Below are positions 1-11,300 of a stretch of 64,000 bases of DNA, in pieces (position 1 is the first letter of the stretch; each line of letters starts with the position of its first letter). Location: contig MEHQ01002047.1 of assembly GCA_008828725.1 (NCBI GenBank), positions 158,591 to 222,590 on the forward strand, read 5' to 3'. The DNA comes from Saccharina japonica. Lineage: Eukaryota; Sar; Phaeophyceae; Laminariales; Laminariaceae. Position numbers and translations under genes: made by a program. The notes under the pieces were generated by a model. The model was not told where the DNA came from and searched no databases. It saw nothing but the letters and a program-made list of their open reading frames with translations.

Positions 1-59
1 ACGCCACGCAGCTTGGGGAAGAATTCAGTATCATATCGACCGATAAAGGACCAAAGATG

Positions 60-190
60 CGAGGAGACGGCACTATCACCCCTTGTGATTGACGGCAATT
101 TGTCCTTTTTTCCATCCTTGACTGACGCCAAACTACTAGGTTTTAGTGTGGAACACTCGAATCCACACCCTTGACCGACGCCCGTGTTTC
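60..190 (-). repeat. Dispersed repeat, inverse copy of 4415-4555
   Basis: The complement of this stretch matches 4415-4555, sharing blocks such as GTCAAGGGTGTGGAT and GCGTCAGTCAAGGA in the same order. No ends, target duplication or coding potential are visible. The pair shows that the first 4.5 kb already holds dispersed repeats. Confidence 0.6.
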
Positions 191-627
191 CATGACTGGC
201 CGGCTTCTCCTGAAATCTTTGCTGCACAGGAGGGGGAGAATATGATGCGTTCTAATTTCGGTTTTATATTGAAAAGAAATAACAGGAAGCACGACAACCC
301 ACAAGTTTGTGTTTCCCGCTCACGAGATAGGAAGCACGACCAAAACATTATTGATCGTCCCACCCGCAAGACAGAGTACAACGTGCAGGACACGCCACTC
401 TCCTCCGTCCAGCTGCAACGTACCAGGAGGCCGGACGTTTTGCTATTTTTGGGTTTGACAAGCCCAACAATCGGGCCTTAACCGTTCTCTACTGTATGTA
501 GGTGACGGTTATCCTGTTAGGGGACAGTCTTCACATGGAACGAAGGAAACCTGGGGTGTGTACTCGTAGAGAGGTGTTGAATCGTTGCCGTGGTTGTACA
601 GTCAGCGCAGTATTAAAATGATGTGGT
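191..627. other. No recognised feature
   Basis: Open frames here are short, unbiased in codon use and present on both strands. I see no RNA gene, TIR or repeat match within the window. Confidence 0.5.
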
Positions 628-757
<130 letters not shown>

Positions 758-1330
758 TGTACGAGCCCAATGCCAAGACAGTAGCAAAATAATGTCCAGG
801 GCAACATTGACATTTGCAGGGACCCAAGAAAGGGCCAGATACACGGTACCAGGTACGTAACAATATTCCAGGCCCAATACTATCTACGTACGCCATACAG
901 TACCAGGGTATACCTGGTACCAGAATATTACGTACCAGCAGTAGCATATATCCCACAGACACGATGCTACGAACATTGAAAACAACGAGCTCTAAGAGCA
1001 TGCAGGCTTGTGTTTACAGGGGACTAAGAAATATAGTTCCTACGAATACGAATGGCGCCATCTGCGACAAGCCAAGGTTTGGCGTAGGTAAAGCACACCT
1101 TTCCCTGCCTAGTAAATACCTGGTAGTAAATAGTTGAGGCTTGCTTTTCAAGCAGTGTGGGTCTTGTACTTTGCTAAATAGTACCTGGTACGTTGTCACT
1201 GTAGTACAGTGGATTGCTTTCGATGGAACGGGACCGGACTACACACACATAAAAGGATAGTGAAGGACATCCGATCGTTGTTCTACAATATATGAGTAGT
1301 GTGGACAAAGCTTAGCGGGAAGTAGACATA
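758..1330. other. Repeat-flavoured spacer with ACCAGGTACC motifs
   Basis: No gene is recognisable. The palindromic motif ACCTGGTA, or its complement, occurs near 848, 914, 1117 and 1190, as it does in many other places in the window. Confidence 0.5.
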
Positions 1331-1335
1331 GGAGG

Positions 1336-1460
1336 AAGTTGGACTTTGCGCATAGGTTTCCTTTGTTTCCGTGGTTTTCTGCTTTCGGGAATGCTATGAG
1401 TGATCAACGTTGAAGCTCATGCTGCACATTGATTGTCGGATGGCAAAGATGATAATAATG
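1336..1460 (+). repeat. Dispersed repeat, GAGTGATCAA-YGTTGAAGCT family
   Basis: Shares TTTCCTTTGTTTCCGTGG and the block GAGTGATCAACGTTGAAGCT with 1668-1765, 4186-4245 and the reverse-oriented copies at 4983-5095 and 29635-29715. It ends in a short stretch about a 'GGATGGCAAA' block. No coding frame is conserved. Confidence 0.7.
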
Positions 1461-1667
1461 ATATATGTACGACCACAAATAACAATGGCCCAAAGCCGTC
1501 AGGCCTAGGGGACAACGCATTTACGTATCTTCAGCAGCAGTAAGTAGGTTGTTGGACAAGCAAGCAGCATTCGACGTAGTTATGGTATGGGCACAATAAC
1601 GATAAAAAGTATAAAAGGGAGAGTAGATTGTCTGCAGAGATCTACAGTATGATAGTAGTCTCCTTTT

Positions 1668-1765
1668 TTGTTGTTTCTTCTGTGATTTTCTTCTTTCAGA
1701 GTGCTTATGAGTGGTCAATGTTGAAGCTTATGCTATCAATACATTTGTTGTCTGATGGCAAGGAT
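1668..1765 (+). repeat. Dispersed repeat, second copy of the GTTGAAGCT family
   Basis: Diverged copy with GAGTGGTCAATGTTGAAGCT followed by a CTGATGGCAAGG block, in the same order as at 1336-1460. Confidence 0.65.
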
Positions 1766-2485
1766 AATTGTATTGATACTAATAAATAACACCACACCAA
1801 GTACGTATCATTCAAAGCAAAAAAAGGACGCGCTGGAATAAGGTGGGGGTACGTACGCAGCGAAGTCGAGAAAGTATTGAAGGATACATACTGCAGGAGG
1901 AGGAGCAAACCGAGCAGAGATGCTGGCCAAATGTCGAGAGCTTTACGGGGTCCAAGACAGAAGTGAAAGAAAGGATGGAAATAAGGGAAAAGGCTAGCGC
2001 TAAGAACTAAGGTGAACGAGGATAAATATTTAGCGATGTAAGGGGCCCGACAGACTACGCGAAAACGCTGAAGCCGGGATTTCATGTACGAGGGGGACCT
2101 GGACCTGCCAGAAAGAAGAAAGAGGTATTGTACCAGCTTGGAGGAGAAGGTGGTAAATGCACATGTGTTCCCTTGTGGCAAAGCGAGAGTATAACTCACA
2201 TAGGGGGAGAGTATGAAAGGTACAAGGAGGAATGGGGTGAGTTGAGAGGAGATGAGGAAAACAGACCAATGCGACATGGAGCGGTTCGGTACACTAGACA
2301 CTACAGTAGCGAGAAAACAATCGCTAAACATCCTACTTTACTTACTTTAGGAGATAGATGGTGGCCACATGGGGGGCGAAACAGGAAGGGGATAGGATTT
2401 TACCAAAATGCTTCTTGTAGTATATCCAAACAACACGATAAGCTCCCAAAGGTCGGAGGTGTCTCTATTGGGAGTATGGACGGCG
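1766..2485. other. No recognised feature
   Basis: Long frames exist on both strands (for example 1705-2331 minus and 2128-2613 plus), but they overlap one another and run into known repeat sequence. None shows a domain. I see no RNA gene. Confidence 0.45.
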
Positions 2486-2486
2486 C

Positions 2487-2575
2487 TCGGATGGCGCTCC
2501 GTCCCGAAAGGGATGCGTGGTCAGTGGTCAATGGTCCAATGACTAAGGAAATCAACAAATGTGGTGTACCCCCCG
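2487..2575 (+). repeat. Dispersed repeat, GGTCAATGGTC family
   Basis: The stretch CGTCCCGAAAGGGATGCGTG, then GGTCAATGGTCCAATGACTAAGG, recurs at 58065-58160 (+) and 12036-12118 (-). Each copy adjoins a C- or G-rich run and a GTACTCATTTG-like end. Confidence 0.7.
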
Positions 2576-2610
2576 AAATGTTTCTTACTACAGCAGTAGG
2601 GGTTCCCCAG

Positions 2611-2761
2611 TAAGGCGGTGGTGTCCCTCAGAGCAATAACATGACCGCGTTATAGAGGGAAGCCGCCTTATTCATTCCACGTTATGACCGCAATTCCCCA
2701 GTCGCGCCAAGCGGCTTTGACCGCCTTTAAATCGGGATGCTGCCTTACTCAAACCGCCTTA
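2611..2761 (+). mobile_element. Possible small MITE with TAAGGCGGT ends
   Basis: TAAGGCGGT (2611-2619) and ACCGCCTTA (2753-2761) are perfect 9-bp inverted ends around 150 bp of non-coding sequence. No target duplication is evident and no second copy is seen, so the call is tentative. Confidence 0.35.
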
Positions 2762-2769
2762 TAAGGGGG

Positions 2770-4048
2770 GGGGGGCGTACTACCGTACCGTATGAAGGCC
2801 GGACCATCGCACGAGGGGGCACAACCAAAAGCAGAGATCGGGAACGTACATGCATCATGCGAAAAAATCTTGGAAGGAAAGGTGGGTGCAATTTAATCAG
2901 AATCAATGTAAAGTCTACCGTAATAATGCGAGGAAACGCCCCCCCCCCTGCCGTTCCTTACAATGCAACGTAGAGTTTTTTCAAGCTCTTCGTGCTCGCC
3001 CGGTGGTTACGTATACGAGGAACGAACGCCTGCTGCTGTATTCTCCCTTCTCAACTTTTGTGACACCCCTGGTATTCCAAGTCAACCACAATCCCGAAGG
3101 GGAGCCTTCTATCTCGTATTATTTCGGCAGCCAGATATGTGTGTGTCGCTCGAGTGGCGTGTCGTAGTACGAGGTGCGAAGGGAGAAGGGGGTCTCCGCG
3201 TACGTCGGCATTTGTATAGGGGATAGGGTGGAACTATGAAGGGCCTCTGATTGGCTTAAAAACGACAAAAAAAAGGTGAAAGTCAAGCAGAGTAGACAAA
3301 ATCAGGTGTACCTGGGTTTCAAAGAGGCAAAAACAGGTACAACGAGTTTTGGACCAATGGCAGGGCACGTGGAGTGGGTTTTATACTTGATTTTAAGTAT
3401 GTACCTGTTTTTGGCCGCAAACGGACCAGGTATACCTTTTTTTGGCCGCTGCCCAAAAAACAAATTCGACCACCCCTGTACATACTGGTAATATACATAT
3501 GAGGTAGTGTGAGGAGTGGACAGACCTTGCTAGTAGATATTTACGAGGGTTTTGTGCTTGACGCCTGAAGCAGACCCTCCGACCAGAACCCGAACACTAT
3601 CCCGAACCCTATCTATGCCAGTGGTCAGTGCTGGGATGCTGAGCTTGGAAAGACTTTACGTAGGGTGACTCGGGATGCTGTGGCTGGAAAAGACTCCCAA
3701 GTTGATTGAGCCGCGTAAAACATACCCTTAGCCAACCAGAGTGCCTAAATAGCTACCTTAGGAAGATCTACTATCATGCTTTGTCCACTACTGGGGGGGG
3801 GGAGGGCTAACTCGCATTATCACGGTACTTGAGAGACACGCTATAGTATGATAGGGGGGTGCCCATGCAATTGTCTGAGGCGTTTATCTTGAGGGGATCT
3901 GCCGTCTCACCCGGGGTGGTAAGGTAACGCACCCCCTCGGACGAACTTTAAGGCTGTTTTCCTCTTAACCAAGGTGGGGGGGGGGGGGTGCAAACCCCGA
4001 GCGGGGCATTTATAAAAAAACAAATCTCGACGGTAAATTGACGGGATC
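2770..4048. other. No recognised gene; G-runs and short direct repeats
   Basis: Contains homopolymer G tracts near 2766 and 3791 and a locally repeated GGGATGCTG-type phrase at about 3630-3690. Frames are short and unconvincing. Confidence 0.45.
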
Positions 4049-4165
4049 TTACCGAAGACGCTTGTTAGGATAGAGAGGTGCGAGGCACTTTTTGGCTGAA
4101 ACGTTTTCGGAGTGACCAATGTTGAAGCTCCTTAACCCAAAATCGTCCGAATTCCATTCTTGCGA
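4049..4165 (+). repeat. Dispersed repeat, TTGGCTGAAACGTTTTCGG family
   Basis: Reads GGATAGAGAGG, then GGCACTTTTTGGCTGAAACG, then CTCCTTAACCCAAAATCGTC. The same order is found at 11443-11790, 36084-37150 (interrupted) and 61660-61910, and reversed at 63850-63940. A GTTGAAGCT-family fragment interrupts it at about 4115. Confidence 0.75.
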
Positions 4166-4185
4166 TTAAATGTAATTGTCAGGGA

Positions 4186-4245
4186 TTTGTTATGAGTGAT
4201 CAATGTTGAAGCTCATGCCGCAAGTTGTGGGATGGCAAACGCGAT
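4186..4245 (+). repeat. Dispersed repeat, GTTGAAGCT family fragment
   Basis: Matches the core of 1336-1460: GAGTGATCAATGTTGAAGCT followed by a GGATGGCAAA block. Confidence 0.65.
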
Positions 4246-4414
4246 AATTTTACGTAGAACTGCCTTAAGTGCAATATTTTGTAGTGTTATTAACACCCGT
4301 TAACTGCTGTACCAACTGAGCAAAGCCATATTTCGTGGATATCATGTCGTGCCCGTAGGTTTTTGAACCAGGTGCCTAGCGTTAACGATTGTGGGCAAAT
4401 ATGTCAGGAGACGG

Positions 4415-4555
4415 GCAGTCAAGGGAACATGAGCATCGGTCAAGGGTGTGGATCCGAGTGATCCACACCAAAACCTCGTATTTTGGTGTCAGTCAAGGAA
4501 AAAAGAAGGAACATATGCCGTCAGTCAAGGTGTGATTGTGGGTGCTGCTTGTTGA
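4415..4555 (+). repeat. Dispersed repeat, inverse copy of 60-190
   Basis: Carries the same blocks as 60-190 on the opposite strand, with a few substitutions. No defined termini. Confidence 0.6.
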
Positions 4556-4794
4556 CGTACTCGTGGATGGCCTGATGGGATAGTCAGAAAAATTGCAATG
4601 GCGCTGCATCGAACACCAGTGTCCAGTATGGATATTAATATTTACTATTAATAGTGATCTTAAATATTAATAATATTAGTAATAGCCTGGGTACACTCCA
4701 GCGAAAACTTCAAACTACCATGTACTACGCGTGTTCACAAGTATACGTACGTATTGTACAGACAGTTAAGGACACACGAAACGGGGAAGCTGAC
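4556..4794. other. AT-rich spacer
   Basis: A run of TATTAATA-type sequence at about 4630-4690 and ACGTACGT-type palindromes near 4745. No gene seen. Confidence 0.5.
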
Positions 4795-4925
4795 CCGATT
4801 TCTTGTTTGAGAGAGGGTGCCTTCTAGAACTATTTGCAGGATAACGACTCTCGAATTCCGTATTTATCTCTATAAAGTTCAGCCTGGTTTTCTTATTAGC
4901 CTTGTTTTTTAGTAAGGTACCCTGT
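4795..4925 (-). mobile_element. Partial TA-type MITE (AGGACACC family)
   Basis: On the minus strand it reads from a degenerate GTACAGGGTACC end through an AATAAGAAAA block and AGCCTGG, into the internal GAGAGT-CGTTATC region and TTTCTT remnants of the 169-bp family at 15116 and 23884. One terminus is lost. Confidence 0.6.
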
Positions 4926-4982
4926 ACGGTTTATGGCGAGAACATCAGTACGAGCACGCTCTTCATACTTGTATTATTATTA

Positions 4983-5095
4983 TCTTTGCCACCCGACAAT
5001 GTGCAGCATGAACGAGCTTCAACATGTGTCACTCATAACATTCCCGAAAGCAGAAAACCACGGAAACCAAGGAAACCTATGCGCAAAGAGTAACA
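4983..5095 (-). repeat. Dispersed repeat, GTTGAAGCT family, reverse copy
   Basis: The complement contains GTTGAAGCTCGTTCATGCTGCACATTG-like order and the TTTCCTTGGTTTCCGTGG block that precedes it at 1336-1460. Confidence 0.65.
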
Positions 5096-5264
5096 TCCTT
5101 ATATCTTCCCGCCCAGATTTATCTGCAGGTATACTTGTATTGTATCACGACCCGTAGTGCTGCTGCTGCTGCTGCGATATACTGGTACCTGGTATACAAA
5201 CGCGCACCTAACCATATGTATATATTGATAGTATTAATAGTACTCTAATAATACGAGTAATTCG

Positions 5265-6321
5265 TAGGGCTGTGAGTCGGCACGACTTAAGTCGCCGACT
5301 AGTTATTAGTCGGACTAATAGTCAGTCGTGAAACGGAGGTGCCGACTTTCCGGCTTATTGGGGTTCCTTAACTGCAGGAAGGCTTTTTTAATGCGGGGTA
5401 CAGCTTTTAAAGTGAATTGCTGCGGGCTGCGGATACCCTCACATGCCCTGTGACACTGCAGCGCACAGCGGCAGATCCACACACACACACGCACACATGG
5501 CGGAACAGCCCATCTCTCTCGACGGTGCCGACGGCATCAGCCCTGGCGCACCCAATGCCAGCGCTGAGGGCGGAGATCCCGTCGGCGAAGTTGTGGCCAT
5601 TATCGGCCCGCGGACCACCTTGGCGAGTGCACGCGACCCCGAAACGGTGCTCTACCGCGTGAAGCATAAGCAGAGGCGCAGCAAGCCGCTCATATCCAAC
5701 AACCCGCTGTGGAAGTTTAGGACTTGCCGTCGTTATCGACGCGCGTGTTTCTCGCAAGGTTGGGAGAGACGTTAATAAACGAATAACATCACGGAGGGAT
5801 CCAAGACCTTTTCTTCTGAGGATGATTTTTGCACCGCTATCTTGGTGATGAGTTCGCTTCTTCGCTCGTATCCCCGCCAGGTAGTATTGCGACTCAAACA
5901 ATTGCTGTGACGTTCCTCTAGTTCGGGGTAGATCTACCTGGTACATGCGTTGTACTTCTGGTTTTTGTGAATTTCTTGTGAAAACCGGAGTTTTTTTTGT
6001 ATTTTTCGTTTGAAACTTACGTTAATCTAGGTCATATTGTTTGCACTTTTCTTGCGTAAAATGAAGCCAAATAGCTTTTTTTGTGGCCTCCGGCGGCGCC
6101 TTCAAGGGATCCTCCGGAGGCGCCTCCGGCGGGCCCTCCGGGGGCGCCTCCAGCGGGGCCCCCTCGACCGGGGGGGGCTTTTTTGGCTCGCTTCGCTCGC
6201 CTGACTTTGGACGGCAAGTCGCCTGGCTTCGCCAGCCGACTTACCGACTAAAGTCAGCTAGTCGGCTTCGCCGACTAGCGACTAGTTATTAGTCGTGAAA
6301 TGAAACCGACTCACAGTCCTA
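5265..6321 (+). mobile_element. Non-autonomous hAT-like DNA transposon
   Basis: Ends are TAGGGCTGTGAGTCGG (5265-5280) and the complement of TAGGACTGTGAGTCGG (6306-6321), matching at 15 of 16 positions. The 8-bp direct repeat GTAATTCG flanks both sides (5257-5264 and 6322-6329). A TAGGG-type terminus with an 8-bp target duplication is the established signature of the hAT superfamily. The 1057-bp interior is too short for a transposase. It holds an ORF of 92 codons, subterminal GACTAGTTATTAGTC palindromes at both ends, and a GGCGCC-rich segment at about 6090-6180. Mobilisation would need a transposase supplied elsewhere. Confidence 0.85.
5497..5775 (+). CDS. Hypothetical 92-aa ORF inside the hAT-like element
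   Basis: The frame starts at an ATG just after a (CA)n run and ends at TAA. Its codons mostly end in G or C, unlike the AT-rich flanks. The first half is acidic and Ala/Gly-rich; the second half is basic (Arg/Lys-rich around VKHKQRRSKP and TCRRYRRACF). I recognise no transposase domain. It may be the N-terminal exon left from a deleted transposase or a captured host exon. The 3' half (from 5609) is repeated after the N at 8745. Low confidence that it is expressed. Confidence 0.3.
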   Translation: MAEQPISLDGADGISPGAPNASAEGGDPVGEVVAIIGPRTTLASARDPETVLYRVKHKQRRSKPLISNNPLWKFRTCRRYRRACFSQGWERR

Positions 6322-6478
6322 GTAATTCGTACTACTGTAATAATAATATAGTACTACTACTGCTGTACGTATTAATCAGGTATCAATGATGTGCATGATG
6401 TCATATATATAGAATCGCACTGCCAGTCCTATGTCAACCACAATCCGATCAGCGATGACTTACTATGAATACTCGTAG

Positions 6479-6733
6479 TAGGGCTGGGCACTGGCACAGT
6501 ATGTACTGGCAGTAGTAATGTACTGATTGACCCGGCCAGTATATTGGCCAGTAGCAGTTGTTTTTTTCGTGTACGTCCAAGAGACACGCCATATTATAGT
6601 ACGGAAACCCACCAAATGCGTCTCGGAAGGAGAGAGGAGAAAGGAGACAACATACTGCTGCAGTCCAGTATACTGATTGATTTTGACGACCGTATACATC
6701 GCTACTGACTGAGTCAGCCAGTGCCCAGCCCTA
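6479..6733 (+). mobile_element. hAT-like MITE with TAGGGCTGGGCACTGGC ends
   Basis: Perfect 17-bp inverted ends lie at 6479-6495 and 6717-6733 around a 255-bp non-coding body. The TAGGGCTG start resembles hAT termini. The flanking octamers ACTCGTAG and ACAAATAG match at only 5 of 8 positions, so the target duplication is decayed or absent. A related phrase, GGCTGGGCACTGCCAGTA, occurs near 7580. Confidence 0.7.
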
Positions 6734-6887
6734 ACAAATAGGGCTGTGAGTAAAGTAAGGTATGTACGAATGCCTTGATTGGCTGGACAGAACTGTCACT
6801 ACTACTACTACTGCTGTACTACTACTAGTGCACTATTAATAGTAGTATTATTCATAGTATTTATAGTACTACGTATAGTAGTCGAAA

Positions 6888-7215
6888 AAGCCGGTCGCCC
6901 CGGTGGTCTAACTGGTAGCCACGAAGCCTTTAGGGTCGGATGTCGAGGGTTCGGTTCTCTCCCATGGAGGTTTTTATTATCAAATGACACCGACTGTCGA
7001 GAGCGGTAATTATAGCGTGAGTAAGCAAAATTCGACGAGAGTTGACGAGGGAAGAAAGTGCTGAAATCCTCTCGCGATAAAAATGCAAAGCAAGAACCGT
7101 AGGGGGGAGGAGGGAGAGGAGCCTACTTTGTGACCCCGGATCTGAGTTACGACTAAGGAGGGAGAAAGACGGAAGTGCAAAGATAATGAATGGGATGGAC
7201 AAAAAAAAAAAAAGA
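6888..7215 (+). mobile_element. tRNA-derived SINE (family S1), full length
   Basis: The 5' part (about 6891-6970) is tRNA-like. It has a box A-type TGGTCTAACTGG and a box B-type GGGTTCGGTTCTC about 35 bp downstream, the internal RNA polymerase III promoter arrangement. The body carries a conserved CTTTGTGACCCCGGATCTGA block and ends in poly(A). The flanking octamer AGTCGAAA (6880-6887 and 7216-7223) is the probable target duplication. Reverse or partial copies lie at 14045-14417, 18259-18475, 52594-52712 and 62160-62520. It needs LINE reverse transcriptase in trans. Confidence 0.85.
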
Positions 7216-7595
7216 AGTCGAAAGTTAAAAGTTGAGTGGTGAAGAAATCATTCGCAGTCAGCCAAATGACGTCCGGCCCAGCCCTCCTGCTGCTGCTGCA
7301 ACACAGCAGCTGGTTGCAACTGCTGTTGGGAGACGTTTGTTTGTTGTGGTGTGTGGACGTTTGTTTGGTTTATCTTCGCAAGAACTAACGTACAGGTACG
7401 TAAAAAAAGCAGAAGAACCAAAAAGTACTGTTGATACATACCGTAGGTTTTGAAACGACACGAAAAGTTTAAATGATACCAGGTACCAGGTAATCCTCTT
7501 GTCCGAATTGTAGATATATATATGTAAAAAACTGCCATACGTAGTCATGAAATATAAAATTGGCTATTTTGGGTATTTACGGCTGGGCACTGCCA
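7216..7595. other. No recognised gene; short CTG run
   Basis: Has a short GCTGCTGCTGC run near 7287 and a double ACCAGGTACCAGGTA motif at about 7479. Frames here are short. Confidence 0.45.
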
Positions 7596-7726
7596 GTAGT
7601 GACGATTACGGGAGGTCGTTGTATATACGGTACAGACAAAAACCTACATATATTTACCCATTTTTAATAACAATATTCAGTATTCGGTCCTATTTACTAA
7701 GTAAGGCCTCCCGTAACACTGACTAC
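7596..7726 (+). mobile_element. Possible MITE with TTACGGGAGG ends
   Basis: TTACGGGAGGTC (7606-7617) and GGCCTCCCGTAA (7705-7716) match as inverted ends at 11 of 12 positions around about 87 bp. A distant relative with CGGTCCTATTTAC-like sequence appears at 53176-53290. No target duplication is clear. Confidence 0.45.
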
Positions 7727-8160
7727 CTACTTTTCATTGACCCAGCCGGTAGATAGCACAGATACTCGTGGATAGATAGATTGCTGTCCGCAGATTATTT
7801 GCTGTACGACCGGCGTCCAAAAACCACGCCATGTCGTAAGCAAACCCCTAAAAAGTCGTTTCCGGGGGACGGAGGACCGAGGAGGGACCGAGGGGGGACC
7901 GAGGATCGAGGAGGGGCCGAGGAGGAACGGAGGAGAGACGGAGAATCGACCAGGGACGAGAGAGAAAGAGAGAGGAGGGAGCTCTTGTGCCACGTTTTGC
8001 TTTGTTCGCTGGTGGGGGCATCTGTAATATATACAGCAGTCTGCCTCCCCGTGCATCAAGGGTAGGAACGACGGAGAAGCTTTCAGTCATGCCGGATTAT
8101 TTTCTCATGGGCCAGCGAGAACAAAGTTTTAAAAGGAAAGATCGTCGCACCATCATCGCC

Positions 8161-8744
8161 ACATACATACATACATACATACATACATACATACATACAT
8201 ACATACATACATACATACATACATACATACATACATACATACATACATACATACATACATACATACATACATACATACATACATACATACATACATACAT
8301 ACATACATACATACATACATACATACATACATACATACATACATACATACATACATACATACATACATACATACATACATACATACATACATACATACAT
8401 ACATACATACATACATACATACATACATACATACATACATACATACATACATACATACATACATACATACATACATACATACATACATACATACATACAT
8501 ACATACATACATACATACATACATACATACATACATACATACATACATACATACATACATACATACATACATACATACATACATACATACATACATACAT
8601 ACATACATACATACATACATACATACATACATACATACATACATACATACATACATACATACATACATACATACATACATACATACATACATACATACAT
8701 ACATACATACATACATACATACATACATACATACATACATACAT
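8161..8744 (+). repeat. (ACAT)146 tetranucleotide microsatellite at a contig edge
   Basis: 584 bp of uninterrupted ACAT run directly into the N at 8745. In the second copy of this region the same array has only 17 units (11298-11365). The large predicted Tyr-Ile-His-Thr or Met-Tyr-Val-Cys ORFs through it are artefacts. Confidence 0.97.
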
Positions 8745-8745
8745 N
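8745..8745. other. Single-N assembly join
   Basis: One ambiguous base separates the ACAT array from sequence that restarts at the equivalent of position 5609. This is the signature of two overlapping contigs abutted rather than merged. Confidence 0.9.
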
Positions 8746-11300
8746 CGCGGACCACCTTGGCGAGTGCACGCGACCCCGAAACGGTGCTCTACCGCGTGAA
8801 GCATAAGCAGAGGCGCAGCAAGCCGCTCATATCCAACAACCCGCTGTGGAAGTTTAGGACTTGCCGTCGTTATCGACGCGCGTGTTTCTCGCAAGGTTGG
8901 GAGAGACGTTAATAAACGAATAACATCACGGAGGGATCCAAGACCTTTTCTTCTGAGGATGATTTTTGCACCGCTATCTTGGTGATGAGTTCGCTTCTTC
9001 GCTCGTATCCCCGCCAGGTAGTATTGCGACTCAAACAATTGCTGTGACGTTCCTCTAGTTCGGGGTAGATCTACCTGGTACATGCGTTGTACTTCTGGTT
9101 TTTGTGAATTTCTTGTGAAAACCGGAGTTTTTTTTGTATTTTTCGTTTGAAACTTACGTTAATCTAGGTCATATTGTTTGCACTTTTCTTGCGTAAAATG
9201 AAGCCAAATAGCTTTTTTTGTGGCCTCCGGCGGCGCCTTCAAGGGATCCTCCGGAGGCGCCTCCGGCGGGCCCTCCGGGGGCGCCTCCAGCGGGGCCCCC
9301 TCGACCGGGGGGGGCTTTTTTGGCTCGCTTCGCTCGCCTGACTTTGGACGGCAAGTCGCCTGGCTTCGCCAGCCGACTTACCGACTAAAGTCAGCTAGTC
9401 GGCTTCGCCGACTAGCGACTAGTTATTAGTCGTGAAATGAAACCGACTCACAGTCCTAGTAATTCGTACTACTGTAATAATAATATAGTACTACTACTGC
9501 TGTACGTATTAATCAGGTATCAATGATGTGCATGATGTCATATATATAGAATCGCACTGCCAGTCCTATGTCAACCACAATCCGATCAGCGATGACTTAC
9601 TATGAATACTCGTAGTAGGGCTGGGCACTGGCACAGTATGTACTGGCAGTAGTAATGTACTGATTGACCCGGCCAGTATATTGGCCAGTAGCAGTTGTTT
9701 TTTTCGTGTACGTCCAAGAGACACGCCATATTATAGTACGGAAACCCACCAAATGCGTCTCGGAAGGAGAGAGGAGAAAGGAGACAACATACTGCTGCAG
9801 TCCAGTATACTGATTGATTTTGACGACCGTATACATCGCTACTGACTGAGTCAGCCAGTGCCCAGCCCTAACAAATAGGGCTGTGAGTAAAGTAAGGTAT
9901 GTACGAATGCCTTGATTGGCTGGACAGAACTGTCACTACTACTACTACTGCTGTACTACTACTAGTGCACTATTAATAGTAGTATTATTCATAGTATTTA
10001 TAGTACTACGTATAGTAGTCGAAAACGCCGGTCGCCCCGGTGGTCTAACTGGTAGCCACGAAGCCTTTAGGGTCGGATGTCGAGGGTTCGGTTCTCTCCC
10101 ATGGAGGTTTTTATTATCAAATGACACCGACTGTCGAGAGCGGTAATTATAGCGTGAGTAAGCAAAATTCGACGAGAGTTGACGAGGGAAGAAAGTGCTG
10201 AAATCCTCTCGCGATAAAAATGCAAAGCAAGAACCGTAGGGGGGAGGAGGGAGAGGAGCCTACTTTGTGACCCCGGATCTGAGTTACGACTAAGGAGGGA
10301 GAAAGACGGAAGTGCAAAGATAATGAATGGGATGGACAAAAAAAAAAAAAGAAGTCGAAAGTTAAAAGTTGAGTGGTGAAGAAATCATTCGCAGTCAGCC
10401 AAATGACGTCCGGCCCAGCCCTCCTGCTGCTGCTGCAACACAGCAGCTGGTTGCAACTGCTGTTGGGAGACGTTTGTTTGTTGTGGTGTGTGGACGTTTG
10501 TTTGGTTTATCTTCGCAAGAACTAACGTACAGGTACGTAAAAAAAGCAGAAGAACCAAAAAGTACTGTTGATACATACCGTAGGTTTTGAAACGACACGA
10601 AAAGTTTAAATGATACCAGGTACCAGGTAATCCTCTTGTCCGAATTGTAGATATATATATGTAAAAAACTGCCATACGTAGTCATGAAATATAAAATTGG
10701 CTATTTTGGGTATTTACGGCTGGGCACTGCCAGTAGTGACGATTACGGGAGGTCGTTGTATATACGGTACAGACAAAAACCTACATATATTTACCCATTT
10801 TTAATAACAATATTCAGTATTCGGTCCTATTTACTAAGTAAGGCCTCCCGTAACACTGACTACCTACTTTTCATTGACCCAGCCGGTAGATAGCACAGAT
10901 ACTCGTGGATAGATAGATTGCTGTCCGCAGATTATTTGCTGTACGACCGGCGTCCAAAAACCACGCCATGTCGTAAGCAAACCCCTAAAAAGTCGTTTCC
11001 GGGGGACGGAGGACCGAGGAGGGACCGAGGGGGGACCGAGGATCGAGGAGGGGCCGAGGAGGAACGGAGGAGAGACGGAGAATCGACCAGGGACGAGAGA
11101 GAAAGAGAGAGGAGGGAGCTCTTGTGCCACGTTTTGCTTTGTTCGCTGGTGGGGGCATCTGTAATATATACAGCAGTCTGCCTCCCCGTGCATCAAGGGT
11201 AGGAACGACGGAGAAGCTTTCAGTCATGCCGGATTATTTTCTCATGGGCCAGCGAGAACAAAGTTTTAAAAGGAAAGATCGTCGCACCATCATCGCCACA
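8746..11300 (+). repeat. Second copy of 5609-8163 (offset 3137), probably false duplication
   Basis: All predicted frames recur at exactly +3137 with identical translations, apart from one A-to-C change at about 10025-10026. The block contains the right two-thirds of the hAT-like element (to 9458), the 255-bp MITE (9616-9870), the S1 SINE (10025-10352) and the small MITE (10733-10863). These should not be counted as independent insertions. Confidence 0.9.

Noticed and set aside
7987-9083. Long ORFs through the ACAT array (up to 328 codons)
   Set aside because: Translations are pure tetranucleotide products and cross the N join; they are not genes.
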